Source: Himantopus leucocephalus (Eukaryota > Chordata > Aves > Charadriiformes > Recurvirostridae). From it: DNA of 64,000 bases. Of the stretch, positions 1 through 12,296 are shown in pieces. The stretch spans positions 11,258,201 to 11,322,200 of the forward strand of contig RSEF01000019.1 in the NCBI GenBank assembly GCA_003993805.1. The letters are read 5' to 3'. Under the pieces are notes generated by a model. That model was given only the letters and a program-made list of their open reading frames with translations, was not told the origin of the DNA and made no database searches. The first letter of the stretch is position 1. Every line of letters begins with the position of its first letter. Made by a program: the position numbers and the translations under genes.

Positions 1-643
1 AAGTTTACAGACAAAATTCCAATAAGTATACTGAAAGACTCTGATCCTAAAAGCCAAATAAAACCACAAAAGATTGTATCGTTTTTCATCTCACAATCTT
101 TGGGTCAAATGCAGGATTTTTTAAACAATTTGAATTTGTAATACTGGTCATAATGAGAAAGTGCTTACATCATCAGAACCTAATCAGCAGAATCTGAAAA
201 ACTACATTTAAACTCTTTCATTGAAAGTTTTTATTTGGCAGAACAAAGTAATTGTTTGTCTCAAGTACAAAAAGCTATTGAGAAGAAAATCAAGCTGATT
301 TGGAATCTGCAAACTTAGGAATTCTTCTCCTCTGGATTCCACTGTATCTGAATCATCTTACTTTTTAAATGGCTACATAATTTGGATTACAACGTTTCTG
401 AAGTGATATAATGGGCAGGAGTTCTCATGAACAAAATCCCAATGCCAACTTGCTACCATGTTATGACACTGCTGTCCATAAGAGGTAATTATGAAAAGGA
501 AGATAATCTGACAATCATAAGTTTTAAGTGATGACTTTTTCCATTGATTTTAATATAACATATATTTGCCTTTCTAAAAGAAGGATTTTTTTCCAATGGA
601 ATTAAATATTCAATAGTAATTGTGGTTTTTTTCTCCTCTCTAG
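1..643 (+). other. Intron of the LHFPL-family gene
   Basis: This is AT-rich sequence without a coding-like reading frame. It ends in a polypyrimidine tract and AG just before the exon at 644. I see no further exon of the tetraspan gene here, so the exon carrying the first membrane segments must be off the left edge. Confidence 0.5.
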
Positions 644-870
644 TGTTCATAATGGCTTCTGGGCTTTTGGTTTACCCTTTTGGTTTCAACTCTGCTACTG
701 TGAAGAGATTCTGTGAGAATTCAGACATCTACTATGCAGGAGACTGCCAGATTGGCTGGGGGTATATGCTGGCAATTGTTGGGGTCATGTTGTCTGTCTT
801 TTTACCATTCTTTGCAAAATATGCACCAAAAGAGCACATATCTCCAACTCCAATACCTACTATTTTATAG
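644..870 (+). CDS. LHFPL-family tetraspan protein, last coding exon (partial)
   Basis: The exon follows a clear acceptor (ttctcctctctag, ending at 643), opens in split-codon phase and runs 74 whole codons to a TAG at 868-870. It encodes the end of a third membrane segment (ASGLLVYPFGF), a loop with two cysteines (RFCEN and DCQIGWGY), a fourth membrane helix (YMLAIVGVMLSVFLPFFAKY) and a short polar tail. A second extracellular loop with a cysteine before an IGW/LGW-aromatic motif is typical of LHFPL tetraspan proteins, the group that includes the hair-cell and synaptic adaptors LHFPL4 and LHFPL5. The member is uncertain. The FxxxFLPFF ending fits an LHFPL7/TMEM211-like protein better than LHFPL2 or LHFPL6 as I remember them, but this is a guess. 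Earlier exons lie to the left of the window. It is tail-to-tail with SPATA22. A claudin-like protein is the main alternative. Confidence 0.62.
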
Positions 871-3800
871 TATTTTATTACTGTTTAATAACAGAACATT
901 CCTGTCTACAGGCAATGGGCAGAAATTATTATAGCACTTCCATTTAGCTGTATGGCTAAAGAGAAAAAGGAGATGGGGAAGAGAAGGTCAGATTCACAAA
1001 GACCAAAAGTGCATTGATAGTCTTCCGTACGTCTGAGCAGCAAACACTCTGGAATTGAAATAAGATTAATCAGCAGCCTTTATACTGCTCTAAACATATA
1101 GTGAGTGGCATAATGCCTTAGACANAAAAAAAAAAAAAAAAAAAAAATCGGTTTATCCTCAAAACATCTGTCTACCTCCCAGTTTCTTTTGTGTCTCAAA
1201 ATCGTAAGTCTTTTAAAAGCTTCAATTCACTTTTTATATATTATTAAATGTCAAAACTTTTCTGAACCCAGTAATTTTAAAATCCATAATAATATTTTGT
1301 TACAATTGTTTCGATTAGTGAAAAGAGCACCTACTAGTAGCCACGGCCTAAAATTAAGTTTGATATCTAAAATGAATTATATACAAGAAAAAATTTTCTT
1401 TTTAATCCGTATGTATTAGTAGTACCTGCATATTGGGCATACTTTTTAATACTGATCTAATCTTCAAGATTTAGAGTCATCTTCATGAAGACTTGCATAA
1501 AATTTAAATTACTTCTTTTCAGAGAGAGATATCTACCTACTTCCAAAGGCTTCATGATGACTTAAAAAAAAAAAAAAAAATCAGTTTTCACTATTTCTTA
1601 AATTATAATTTTAAGTGGACTTTTACAAAATTATTTGAACTATTAGAACTGTAGATTTTGTTGTTTGTTTTTTTTCAGGCCAAAAAGAAAAATCTCTGTT
1701 TAAAAAAAAAAAATGTACGTGCCCATTGGCCCTTGTATGTAGTGATAATACAAGCCAGAACGAACTAGATTCTAATATTTCCATTACTATTAAGACCCCA
1801 TTATTGTAAAAAAAAAAGTGAAATGCTACTGATCACAACTAATAAGAATGTGATGCCATGTCAGAACTAGCAAATGGCCATATTTCATGAGTTTGTATGT
1901 GAAATTTGTGAAGTCTGATTTCCACGATAGCACTGAATTCATTAGTATCAAGCATTGAAATAAGTGCACTTGATTGCCTTAAGAAAAAGAAACATTGGGT
2001 TCTAATCTCACCCCACCATTATGTTTTTCATTTAAAATAAAATTGAATTCTAATTCTATTATCATCTTTTGTTTTCTATTATTTATTAAAAAAGAAATAA
2101 TCACATAGATTATATTTAATTCAGAGCTGTACTTCTTAGTTTTGTATCTTGGCACAAACCAAGTGATCAAATTTATTATTCTTCACTTAGCAGAGTCCAA
2201 CTGATTCCTGAATTATTTTTTTTTAATGGAACTTGTACATGAAGGAACAGACAGAGACATGTTGAGGATGTATAAGAAAATGCAAACAAATAGAACAATC
2301 ACTGTGTTATTTTAATAAATGTCAAAGACTTCCACAGTCTTGTTTACATTCCTCACCCTTCTAAACTTCAATGGAACGTTGCATTGTTTTCAAAAATAAT
2401 TGTCTGTTGTTACATTTTCATGCACTCTAAAAGCAAATTCTGCACATAAACTTAGCAAGTTCCATTATTAATCTTTGAAAATACAGATTTCAATGTATAA
2501 TTGAGTACACAGAGAGAGTGCACACGCGCTATGCGTCTTTGCTCACAGTTGAATTCCTTATTCAATCTTCCAAATATTTAACAAAATAGGTTGAAGGAAT
2601 GCCTCTAAAGTAAGAAGAATAAATTTCAGTCACTTCTGTATTGTAATGTACTTTTCAATAATGTCTTACACTTTTTTAATGAATGACTGAAATTGATAAT
2701 TTTCATAAGAGTCAGAAAAGTGAGGAATAACAAGCAACATGTAAAAAGAAAATCATCACTGCAAGGTAGAGAGACAGAGATGCAGGCTTTTCTTTCCTAA
2801 CCAACCTGTGCCTTTACACTAGAACCATTATACAAGACAGGATCAATATGGTGAAAAAAAAAAAAAAACAACAAAACCCAACAACTGAAAAATGTTGAGT
2901 AATGTGTATAAACTGTATTACGTAGGGTTTTTTTTCTGTTTTGTGTAATGTTTATGGACTGTTCACTTAATGTTTCACTAGAAAAAGTGATTTGTTAGTG
3001 TAAAGTAGAAAACTTTTTTTGCAAAGATCTAAACACTTACTGAAAGTAAAGTTATTTTAGATTTTTATTAACAGCCATAACATACCTACAGGACACAAAT
3101 GACCTACTCCTGTCATTACTTATTAACGTAACTTTCACATGTGCAGAACTGGAACCATCAATCATTCAACTGAAATCAGTAGGACTACAACATTTGTGTG
3201 ATGCTGATGACACACAGATGCTTGCAGGCCTCGTCCCATAGTTTAAGCTTCCTTTGTAGTTTTAAATTACTGTTACAGTGGGGTTTTACACTTTACAACA
3301 CTGCTGTACCAAATCCTTTACTTCTTAAAATGCAACTTCTTCTGTTGTGAAAGTTGTCAAGCTCCACATCCTGTAATATTCTGCGCCTTTTATGAGTTAA
3401 GCTAATGCTTCCATTTGGAACTTTCTTTAATATTTTATAATATATAAAGGAAATCAAATATACGTATTTGACATCTACAACTGGATAGACGAAACTGTCC
3501 TTGAAACATCCACTCTCAGAACCAGCTTAGCACAGAAGGTAGAGACGATAATGCAAGTGATTCTTAGAACAGTTAGTAAAGCATATACTTTAGATCCTCA
3601 ACTGGAACATTAAGGGGGGGATGTTCTAACAATACATGTGCTAACACTGACAGATCACTTTTTAAAATAAAGACTGTCTGCGCGTTAAACTGTGTAAAAG
3701 CGTTTTCCTGTTACAAGTCAAACAATTTACTGGACCAGGTTCAAGTTTTATTCTAAATATATAATTTTTTAAGTGTAACTAAAAGCTGTATTTTCCATTA

Positions 3801-4964
3801 ATGTGTTTCTGCGTTGACTAGCTGGCTCCTTTTTAGAATATTAACTGTTTTCTGTATTTGACTTGTTGGATACAATATTTCAATTATTTTAAATGTGAAA
3901 TTTCCAATTGCCAACACTGTATAATAAAATTTAAAAAAAATAATCACCCTGTTCACCGTTTTCTTGACAACCCTTTTGTTTTACAATTCCCAACCATCTG
4001 GTACAAAGCTATTGAAGTAGGGGAACTAGCTAAGGGGAAAAGGAAATAGAAACAACAGGAATAATCTATGGAAGTTAATCTTTGAAGGCAAAGACACATA
4101 AACATGTACATGGTCCATCCCTCATGAAAGATGTTTCTATCGCAAAGGCAAGGAAGTTCTGTGTTCAAATAATTATTTCTCTCCAACTTCCTCTGCGTCC
4201 TTGACCAATCTTCCTACAGCTTCAGGGTCTGTTGCTATTTTATATAGGCATTATACTGATTATTTATTTTTTAAAAACACATGAATCAGTTAACATATCA
4301 ACAGGAACCATATGAATACCTGATATATACAGCTGCATTTTGTGAAATCTTTCAATAGTATCTATTATGTTAATTTCTAGAAAAGCTTTTACACCCGTTC
4401 TTGTAATCCAGCAAAGGAAAGGGAACCTATTAGTTGGAACTGAAGTGGAATAAAGACTACCTCCCTACTTTCTACTAAAGAGCAGTTTTAATGCAACATG
4501 CAGAGCCAAAAAGTACTTTGTTGACATTTGTTTGCTATTAAACTTTGACCAAGTACTCCTCAAAAGAAGTATACAGTCAACATTTTGAAATAGGTATTGA
4601 AGGAATTTCTAAAAATTGAAGATCATGAAAAGCAATAGCAATCTGAATTAGTATTGATGATCTTATTCTAAAACACTTGCACTACTGCAAAACTTCAATG
4701 TTTTAATTCAGAATTTCTCCAGTAAAATCTAATCTACTATGTAACAAAGCCCTGTTATATATAACTAGAAGAGATAAGCTACGAGAAGTGATAATGGAAA
4801 CAAAACATTGTTACTAATATTTGTTGGGTAACACAGCATAGTGATATTTTCAATTATTTAATTAGCTTTTCAGTATTTGGTTTGGTAAATGCTTTAGGAT
4901 GTCCAGTCTTTATGGGTAATGATGAGTGAAAAAAAATCAATTTCAGACAACCATTTTGATTGTT
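871..4964. other. Tail-to-tail interval: 3' UTRs of the LHFPL-like gene and SPATA22, plus intergenic DNA
   Basis: No coding exon is recognisable over 4.1 kb. Plus-strand AATAAA hexamers at 2314-2319 and 2618-2623 could end the LHFPL-family transcript. Minus-strand AATAAA (TTTATT on the plus strand, for example 4263-4268) could end SPATA22. An N followed by an A run sits at 1125-1147. The remaining content is AT-rich with short A/T homopolymers. The short open frames here lack splice context and family resemblance. Confidence 0.5.
1125..1147. repeat. Single N followed by poly-A
   Basis: One undetermined base at 1125 is followed by 22 A residues (1126-1147). With the similar N plus poly-G at 51092, this suggests an unresolved homopolymer or a closed assembly gap. 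The true length is unknown. Confidence 0.85.
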
Positions 4965-7900
4965 TTAAGTTTCATTAATTTTTTTCACATATGCTGTCAT
5001 CTCAATATCTGTAATTTTAACAAAATCTTGGAAAGTGTTTTGTTCTTGAATAGTTGCTGGTCTTACAGAGACGCACTTGAAAATGTTCCTTTTTGCATCA
5101 TAGTTTCCCATGCACCTGTGCACTCGACCTCTAATTAGTCTTGGAAGCTCCCGGTCCTTCATCAAAAGCATAATAAACAAATATAAAAATTATATCACCT
5201 AACATGAAAGCTTTCAAAATGTCTGATTTCTGAAGACATCAAACACAAAAGGAATTTACAACAGCTTTCTTGCTATTATTAACTCCTTAGAAACTGAACT
5301 GAAAGTCTCATGTTTTTTGCTGAAACAGAAGCCTGGGGATGTCTAAACGGTGATGGATTATTGCTCTAGACTAGTTTGGGAACAATATGGTATAAGTATC
5401 CAGCTTTTCTTTTACACAGTAATTTTCTGTTTTATCAGAACAACATATTATTAGCTTCATAAAAGGGATTATAGTTAGTGGTGTCTGTGTTATGTATGGA
5501 CATAGAAATACTTACAATTTCGTAAAATACACAAGGCAGAGTCTCCTTTCCATCTCTCAAAAGAAAATGCTTTGCCCCATATGGTCCAGGTGTGACTGCA
5601 GAATCAAGTGTGCCTATACCATTTAGCAAAAATAAATCATGATGTAATATCAGAGCAGTACTAAGTATGATATACAAGCACACCATGACAATGTTTACTA
5701 CACAAAAAAACTAAGATACATCAAGTCTGAATCAGCTTTCTGTGAGAACTTGCGCTGACAGCATTGGAAGTTCCAATACAAATTAGGAGCTTTACATAGT
5801 CTTTGAATAGCAAAATTGTATCTCTCTCTCTAAACCAAGTGACCAAATGTGGTTTTCATAACCATCACTGTAAACAGGTTATTCCCTTGTTAAGCAGAGC
5901 ACAACACAATTCTTGTTACGTTTTATTGATCTTCATATGCAAATCAACTTTAAATATTTGCAACCTTGTCAAAATAATAGTTTTCTGAGATGCCACTACA
6001 TGGTATTCTTATTCACCTTGCTTTAAAGTTTAGTCATTTCAACCTTTTGACACATACAATTCTCAGATAACCTCAAGTAATACGTAAAGTGAAACACTAA
6101 GTCATCTATGTTTACAAGTACTCCAGACTTGAATTTATTCCTAGATTAATTGTATTCAAAATTACTGTAAAACTGTACCTCTTTGTTCCTATTAAATATG
6201 AAAATTTATTGTAACACATTCTAAAAACAAGGAAAGAAAAGAAATAGGGTAGAAAGAGCTTAAATGTTGGAGGATGACTGTATTATTAATTTTGTACCTA
6301 TTTTAGTCACCTTTGATAGATGAATGGATCTCCCACCAGGAAAATTAGCTATTGCTCATGCCAGTATTTTGTGGTTTTAATTATTTCAGCTATTGTTCCT
6401 ACAGTTAATAACATTTTCTCTTGGCTGTTGTCCTGCCATTATTATCAGTTATAGCACAATCTACCATGCTTACCTAAAACTTCAAATAACAGTGGAGTTT
6501 TATTAGCATATTGACTCCAGTGCCTCATACTTTCAATGACTGCAGATAAAATTCGCAAAGAATTCTTTTTTTCTTTAATTTTTAATTGAGATGATGAAAC
6601 TTCCTTTCAGAGGAAGATGAAAACTCAAGTTAGAGATACACATTCACACAATTTTAAGAAGCACATAGACATTTATATGTTATGCTAAATATCCAATATT
6701 TACATTAAAATTAGAGTATTTATTCTGACCACACAAACAACTCCTTGCCAATTTATATGATCAGGCTGAGGACTGTAGGTTATTATAGTATGAAAATCTC
6801 AATTCTAAATTTTCAGAAACTTAAGAGTTTACTAAGGCAACTAGGACTGATGAAAGCCTCATATTTCCTCAATTTTCTTTTTCTTTACTGTTTCCTTATC
6901 TCTCCATAATTTTACCTGACTTTTGTCTTCTGGAACACAATCAGATTGTTTTTCATTCATTTTATTTTGCTGAATATTGTGGTTAAACTTATAAGCCAGA
7001 CTACGATCCTGCAGACTTCTTGAAAAAGTGTTAGATTTCACTGGCTGTTGTCCTTTAGATGTATATGCTTGGCTGGTTTCTGTTGTTTTGACATGCTGAC
7101 ATGAATTATGGTTATCAGGGTTTTTTTGCTGCTGAACAGTTTTCAAACTATTTGAAAGGTGCTCAAACTTTCGAATAATTCCACTATCTGATCTTGAATC
7201 TGTTGTGTGACCTAAAGGAGTATACTCAATTCTGTTCCAAACCTTAGTACTGGGAGCCTTCTCTTCTGCCCTGCAGTAAGACATAGTATTCAGAATAGAT
7301 ACTGTGATACTGAACTGAGATATGTAATAAAATCAATCTATGAATTGTTGTTTCAGCTTTAAAAACATCTGTTAAATGTTTGGACTCGGAGCACTTGAGC
7401 ATACACTTAAATTTATCCATATACAGGGCAGTGATCACACCTGTGCTTAAATCCAGCTGAATTCAAGAGGCCATATAAGTTTGCTCAATTATTGCCCTGC
7501 CCTGTATAAGGGATCTTTCCTAGCCCAAGATTCACATTTTTTCCATAACTCTAAAATAAAATAAGCAAAACTTCTTCTGAGAGTGATATTTTCAAATTCT
7601 TCTACCATCATCACTGAAGAAGTCATTTTACAACAAACTCTAGTGCTGACATTATTTCTAACACTCTCCATTTTATAAAGGCATCTCAGAAATTCCTTCC
7701 ACCTCCATTCCATTTTGACTTTGAAGGCACTTGTTCGAAACACTCACTCTCTTTTTGCCATTGGAAAAGAATAGGAGGAAGGGAAGAGAGAAAAAGGACA
7801 ATATAGCATTGCTGGAAGTTTTCCTGCCAGCTCTGTGCATCTGAATCTGTAAGATTTTCCTTGGTTTATAAAATCACAGAGTTCACAATTGTATTCAGTT

Positions 7901-9941
7901 TTGATTAAAAGTTTTGATATACAATTGCCCTTATTACACTTATAGAAGCTTATTTGAGTCTATTGATAAACTTGGTTTGAAAGTTGGCAAAACTTAAGTA
8001 AAGGGGAATCTCAAAAAATTACATCTAAGACCAGCAAAATTCAATCAAGTTTTATGACAGGAGTGAATTTTAGGCCTGATAATAAGGCTAGATATTAGTT
8101 ATAATTAATAGGCCTCATTAGGTACACTGGAAAGATACTTCATTTCAGTTGGGTTTGGCTCATGAGCACAATGGAATTATTGAGGACTACAGTGATGATC
8201 TGAGAATTAAAAGGGTCTCTCTGAATGTTACAATAATATGGAATAACGTAAGATGTATTTTCAGATGAAAATACTTTTAGTTAAGGAAGGATAATAAAAA
8301 TTAGACTTCACCAACCTGCAGGCATACAAGTTTCTTCCAGCATTTGCTAAATAAGACTTCGATGCATTTGGTGGTTTCATAAGGGAAGGAGCCACCTGAT
8401 GTTCTGTTCGGCTTTCAAAAATAAGTTTAAAGTATCAGTGACATAGTAGCAGCTTTATTGTAAGACACACACACTGATCATAGTTTGTGAAACAATTAGT
8501 ACCCAAAGAAAAAAAAAATAAAAATCAATAAGCAACAAATAATCGGCTTTTACATACCCATTGTTTGCTGCTTTCTGTAGTTCAGCCACTTCTGGGTTTG
8601 CAGTTCCCCACCCTAATTCTCAAAAGACAAAAGATGGAATATGGATACAAACTGAAGAGATTGAAAGGTAATAGGTCTACTCAGGGCTCCTACTCTTTAT
8701 CTGCTTAATGCTCCACAAATAGTCTCACACAGGAAGGAGAAGGAAAAAAAAAAAGGGAATGTGATCCTTTGATATCTGTAACTATAAGGCAACTTTTAAC
8801 AAGTAGGTTGCTCCTCTAGACAACGGTTAAGTTACAGACATTAGACTTACTAGCACAGAGACTTTTATTTTATTATAAGCAAACTATTTTACTGTATTAC
8901 AAGTAAAACATAATGAAAGTACTAAAGGCAGAATTCAGCATCGTTCTTTCCAAGTAGAATTTGAAGAACAAAAGTTCTCTTCTGAATTACAAGAAAGACA
9001 TCTTATAAATGTTTCTTCTTGTAACACAGGACTTGAATGTTGATTGAAATCAACTGAAAACAAAAGGTCAGAGTTTCAAGAGACTCTATTTAAATGCCAG
9101 TGCTACTTCATTCTCTAACACACAAAGAGTCAAACTCCCTCTAGGCACAAAGTATAAAAAGCTCAATTGTATACAGGAGAATGAAATTTCCTGGAGGACA
9201 TTTTTTACATAATGAACTTTTCAGAAATAAACATAAAGGATGCATATAGTTCTTGATAAAGACAATGTCTAATTTAATAAAATACAATCATAAAGTTAAG
9301 ATTTATTTGGATTTAGACCCATTAAAAAAATAAAATACATCTTACTTACCAAATGATGTGGGAGAAAAGTCATAATTACGAGTCCCTGAACTGGTACTTG
9401 TCTCATTTTCAAGTGGATTTGAAGTGAGGGGCTGCCTGTTTCTTTTTTTCTGATTGAATAGAGGTACAGGCAGACAACCTAAAATTAAATTTCAAGTAAT
9501 AATAGTATACCAATAGCAAAAGAATACACAATCTACTCTTAGAATATGTAAATAAATTTACTTAATTATTTACAGCACCCATAGGAATTACATTTCATAA
9601 ACACATAACAGAGCAGCCATTGCCTCACAGAATTTATATTCCCAGCCCTCTGTCCTGCACATAATCCCGTAAATGAAACATTCTCCTTAGTGACGAGTCC
9701 CCTGACTCCATTCAAGATCTTGCCCTGTGCTGCAATAAAACAGATAACCCATGCAAGTCCACTCAGCACGTGGGGTCCAGGACTGAATAGTCTATATTCT
9801 GTATAAATACTGCGTGTGTGTGGGTACAGATATAGACAGAGATATATAAGCATAATGAGGTATGAACTGTACAGCACAAACAAATGAATGTATGGTACCT
9901 GCTGTGCTGCGAGTTAAAGTGTCAGCCAAGCTCCTTTTCAT
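4965..9941 (-). CDS. SPATA22: SPATA22, meiosis-specific recombination factor (complete, 8 coding exons, 374 aa)
   Basis: Coding exons in transcript order: 9941-9899, 9478-9350, 8612-8558, 8411-8316, 7270-6889, 6603-6474, 5613-5516, 5156-4965. Phases agree at every junction and the sum is 1125 nt. The start MKRSLADTLTRSTAG, then CLPVPLFNQKKRNRQPLTSN, matches mammalian SPATA22, as do the C-terminal blocks LRILSAVIESM, LDSAVTPGPYGAK, LPCVFYEIDRELPRLIRG and HRCMGNYDAKRNIF. SPATA22 works with MEIOB and RPA on single-stranded DNA in meiotic prophase and is needed to repair programmed double-strand breaks. The C-terminal third (about residues 240-374) carries the OB-like, MEIOB-binding part. The N-terminal two thirds is low in hydrophobics and probably disordered. 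Human SPATA22 is 363 aa, so length is normal. A 5' UTR acceptor (gatacag, ending at 9949) precedes the ATG by 7 nt, so at least one upstream non-coding exon exists. No break is seen. Confidence 0.95.
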
Positions 9942-9948
9942 TTCTCTG

Positions 9949-11186
9949 CTGTATCTTAATAGGCAACACTGTATCAATTACTCCAAATTTGCTGTATGAA
10001 AGTTCGATAAGCCGACAAAGTAAACTAATTCACATTGTGAGCACATTCAAGTTTTATATGATTTTATGGCACTTTCTCTTAACTCTCTCTGTACCTAGTG
10101 ACATGCATCACTTCAGACATAAGCCTAACACATGCGAGCAGTTGTACCGAAATTAGAAGATCCCGGGGTACACAAGTAACAAGCAATTGCTCTTTGCAGA
10201 TAAAGGGCCCAAACAATTACATCCTTGAAATAAAAGTTATATTATCTACTTTTTTTAAAGTGGTTTAAAAGTACTGTTTTTACTTCTGAATTTAAAAGCA
10301 TGTATATATTCAAACACAAGAAATATTTTTTCTTTAAATAGTGAAAATAGCATACTAATAGAAAATGCATACTTATACATTGCTGCAAAGTTTGATGGCA
10401 AGGTACGTGGCTTTGAGTAAAAAAGTGATTTAACTATTCCGTAAAAAATAGTGCCACGCTTCAAGAAATAAACTTAATTTCTCCTTTAGCCAATTTCGCC
10501 ATATATAAAATACTTCACACGTCAAAAAACATTATTATCAGCCAAATATTTTGAAAAGGAAAAGTATATATTAGCATATTAGGTACAGGTAGTTTGCCAT
10601 ATTTGTTTTCTGATTAATCTACTTATAGTGAATGTCTATGCATTACTGTATATATTGAGGATACTACACAGACTGTTGCATACCATTAGTTGCTATTCTG
10701 TCAGAGTTAGCTACTGGTGCATATTACCTTTAGTGGCATATGAATAATACTACATACCTGTTTGTATAAATAATCTAAGACATTATCTTTACACTTATTT
10801 TGGTCTGCCAGTTAACCGTACATAGCTATTAAAGATGTTGATATGAATGAAGCACGAGTATCTACCACAGCTAGACTGGTAGATGAATTCACTGTCTATT
10901 TCTGCGAAATATGTCAATTACACGTGTGACATTACAGCAGCTTCTAGTTCATTGCTGTTGCACAATTTAAACTGTATTGCTAGCACTATGAAGCCTAATG
11001 GCCATCAGTGACTTGAAAAATAAAACCCCATAAACTTGACATTTAAGTTTATGAAGCCAGTTTTAGTGCTGCATAGGATTTCAGACTGTATTGTTTTGCT
11101 TTCTTTCCTCCCTTGAAGATAAGCAGCCAAAACCCAGTGCTAAAGCTGTAGAAAAAGCTAAGCTAAGGATGGCGAACAGGAGATAC
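9949..11186 (-). other. SPATA22: Probable 5' intron of SPATA22
   Basis: On the minus strand a donor-like site (TTACCCAG|GTATCT) splits at 11187/11186, at the edge of the CpG island. An acceptor ending at 9949 lies just before the SPATA22 start codon. I infer a 5' intron of about 1.2 kb between them. The interval is AT-rich and shows no other gene; short frames at 9566-10464 have no family resemblance. Confidence 0.4.
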
Positions 11187-11259
11187 CTGGGTAAGCCTCC
11201 GCAGTACTTCACACAGCAGCAGCACCAGACTGCTAAAAGAGCCTGAAGCCCTCGCTGGG

Positions 11260-11520
11260 ACCTGAAGGAGAGGGCTGAGGTGAAGCCCGCCAAAAATAAC
11301 GGTCCCTCGCGCCTGAAGGAGCGGGAAAAGGGCGGGAAGCGGCCGACCGCGCGCTCCTCTGTGAGGCGGGCGGGCGCCCGGCGCGGCTGGCGCAGGCGCA
11401 GTCGGCGGCGGGAGGCGCTGAGGGAGGCGCTGAGGGAGGGGGCGGCGCGGAGAGCGGCCCCGGCCTGGCGGGGAGAGGGCGGCGAGGCGGGCACCGTTCA
11501 GTCGGGCCTCTGGAGGATTT
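11260..11520. promoter_or_regulatory. CpG island, probable SPATA22 promoter
   Basis: About 260 bp of dense G, C and CpG stands out sharply from AT-rich flanks. It holds an NRF1-like palindrome half-pair (GCGCAGGCGCA, 11390-11400), a 12-bp tandem (GGAGGCGCTGAG, near 11410-11435) and MYB-core-like AACGG/CCGTT sites near 11298 and 11494. An E-box CACGTG lies just outside at 11553-11558. It sits upstream of SPATA22 on the minus strand and of ASPA on the plus strand, so it could serve one or both. The donor-like site at 11187 points to leftward (SPATA22) transcription. Open frames across the island are by-products of its base composition. Confidence 0.7.
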
Positions 11521-12186
11521 AATTAATTACCTCCGTACCCGTGGAACCGGCCCACGTGGTGTTATGTTCAGCACTTAGAGAACCCGGGGCAGGACTGTAG
11601 CAATTCAGCTACAAATGTGTGAACACAAACATGGATATAAATAAAAGTATCTGCATTCTTCATGCTGATTTTTGCTTCATCCACTGTTCTGGGTTTTGCA
11701 CACTGATGTTCTGAGCTGCGTAACTCCTGAGTGGTTCCTGTGTAAAATCTTGGTGCTTGGCAGGATTGGAGCCTGTCCAGGGTTTTTTTTAATCCTTTTT
11801 CGTCAGCCTTGGAAAGTTTTGGTGAGCCACGTTGAACTTCTTATATATATAGCCCTTCATGGCTTTGGCAGCTAGACTTCATTTCATTTACGTTTTATTA
11901 TTGCATATGTTTTTCAGCTCGTGGCAGACATTCGAAGCACTACCAGATATTTGTATGTCGTGCGTAACAACAATCTGAACTCTTAATGAACTAAATACGA
12001 TCCCACACAATTTTTCAAAGTGTAAGTATTGGCAAAGCACAGGAATAAGGGATTGCTCCGGGTGTTTAATTCAGAGGAACGAAAGCTTTTCAAGTGTCTG
12101 CATTTATGCCACAAATTCGCGGGTGCTGGTAACGTCCTGGGAGACCAGGAGTTAAAAGCTGTTTGGAAGTTAAGTTGCTCTAAGGG
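11521..12186. other. Interval between CpG island and candidate ASPA promoter
   Basis: No exon, repeat or RNA gene is recognised. The CACGTG E-box at 11553-11558 and the approach to the TATA element at 12187 are the only features seen. Confidence 0.4.
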
Positions 12187-12194
12187 TATAAAAG
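12187..12194 (+). promoter_or_regulatory. ASPA: TATA box (TATAAAAG), candidate ASPA core promoter
   Basis: A perfect TATAAAAG on the coding strand of ASPA is followed, about 110 bp on, by a consensus splice donor (AAATGAG|GTAAGT, exon end 12296). Transcription starting about 30 bp downstream would give a non-coding first exon of about 80 nt. ASPA needs such an exon, because an acceptor lies 24 nt before its start codon. Confidence 0.5.
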
Positions 12195-12216
12195 AAGCCT
12201 CCGGGGCTTTGGTTCC

Positions 12217-12296
12217 TAAACTCATGTTTGGAAATGCACTGTATCTGTCCTAAGAAAGCTCTTCTTAGGAGACGAACTTCTTGCATGTTAAATGAG
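12217..12296 (+). other. ASPA: Candidate non-coding first exon of ASPA
   Basis: The left end is inferred from the TATA box at 12187; the right end is the consensus donor AG|GTAAGT at 12296/12297. It would splice to the acceptor at 14001-14003. A second consensus donor (CACTAG|GTAAGT, 13297/13298) is a rival or additional 5' exon end. Only cDNA or RNA-seq can choose. Confidence 0.42.

Noticed and set aside
7860..7890. AATCACAGAGTTCAC resembling a CR1 tail
   Set aside because: Too short, with no adjoining CR1 3' UTR sequence.
8316..8403. SPATA22 exon 4 starting at 8403 rather than 8411
   Set aside because: The 8403 acceptor breaks phase with the preceding donor at 8557; the acceptor before 8411 fits exactly.
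11081..11522. Open frames of 137 aa (minus) and 80 aa (plus) over the CpG island
   Set aside because: Their Arg/Ala/Gly-rich composition simply follows the CpG-rich DNA. No splice context or family resemblance.
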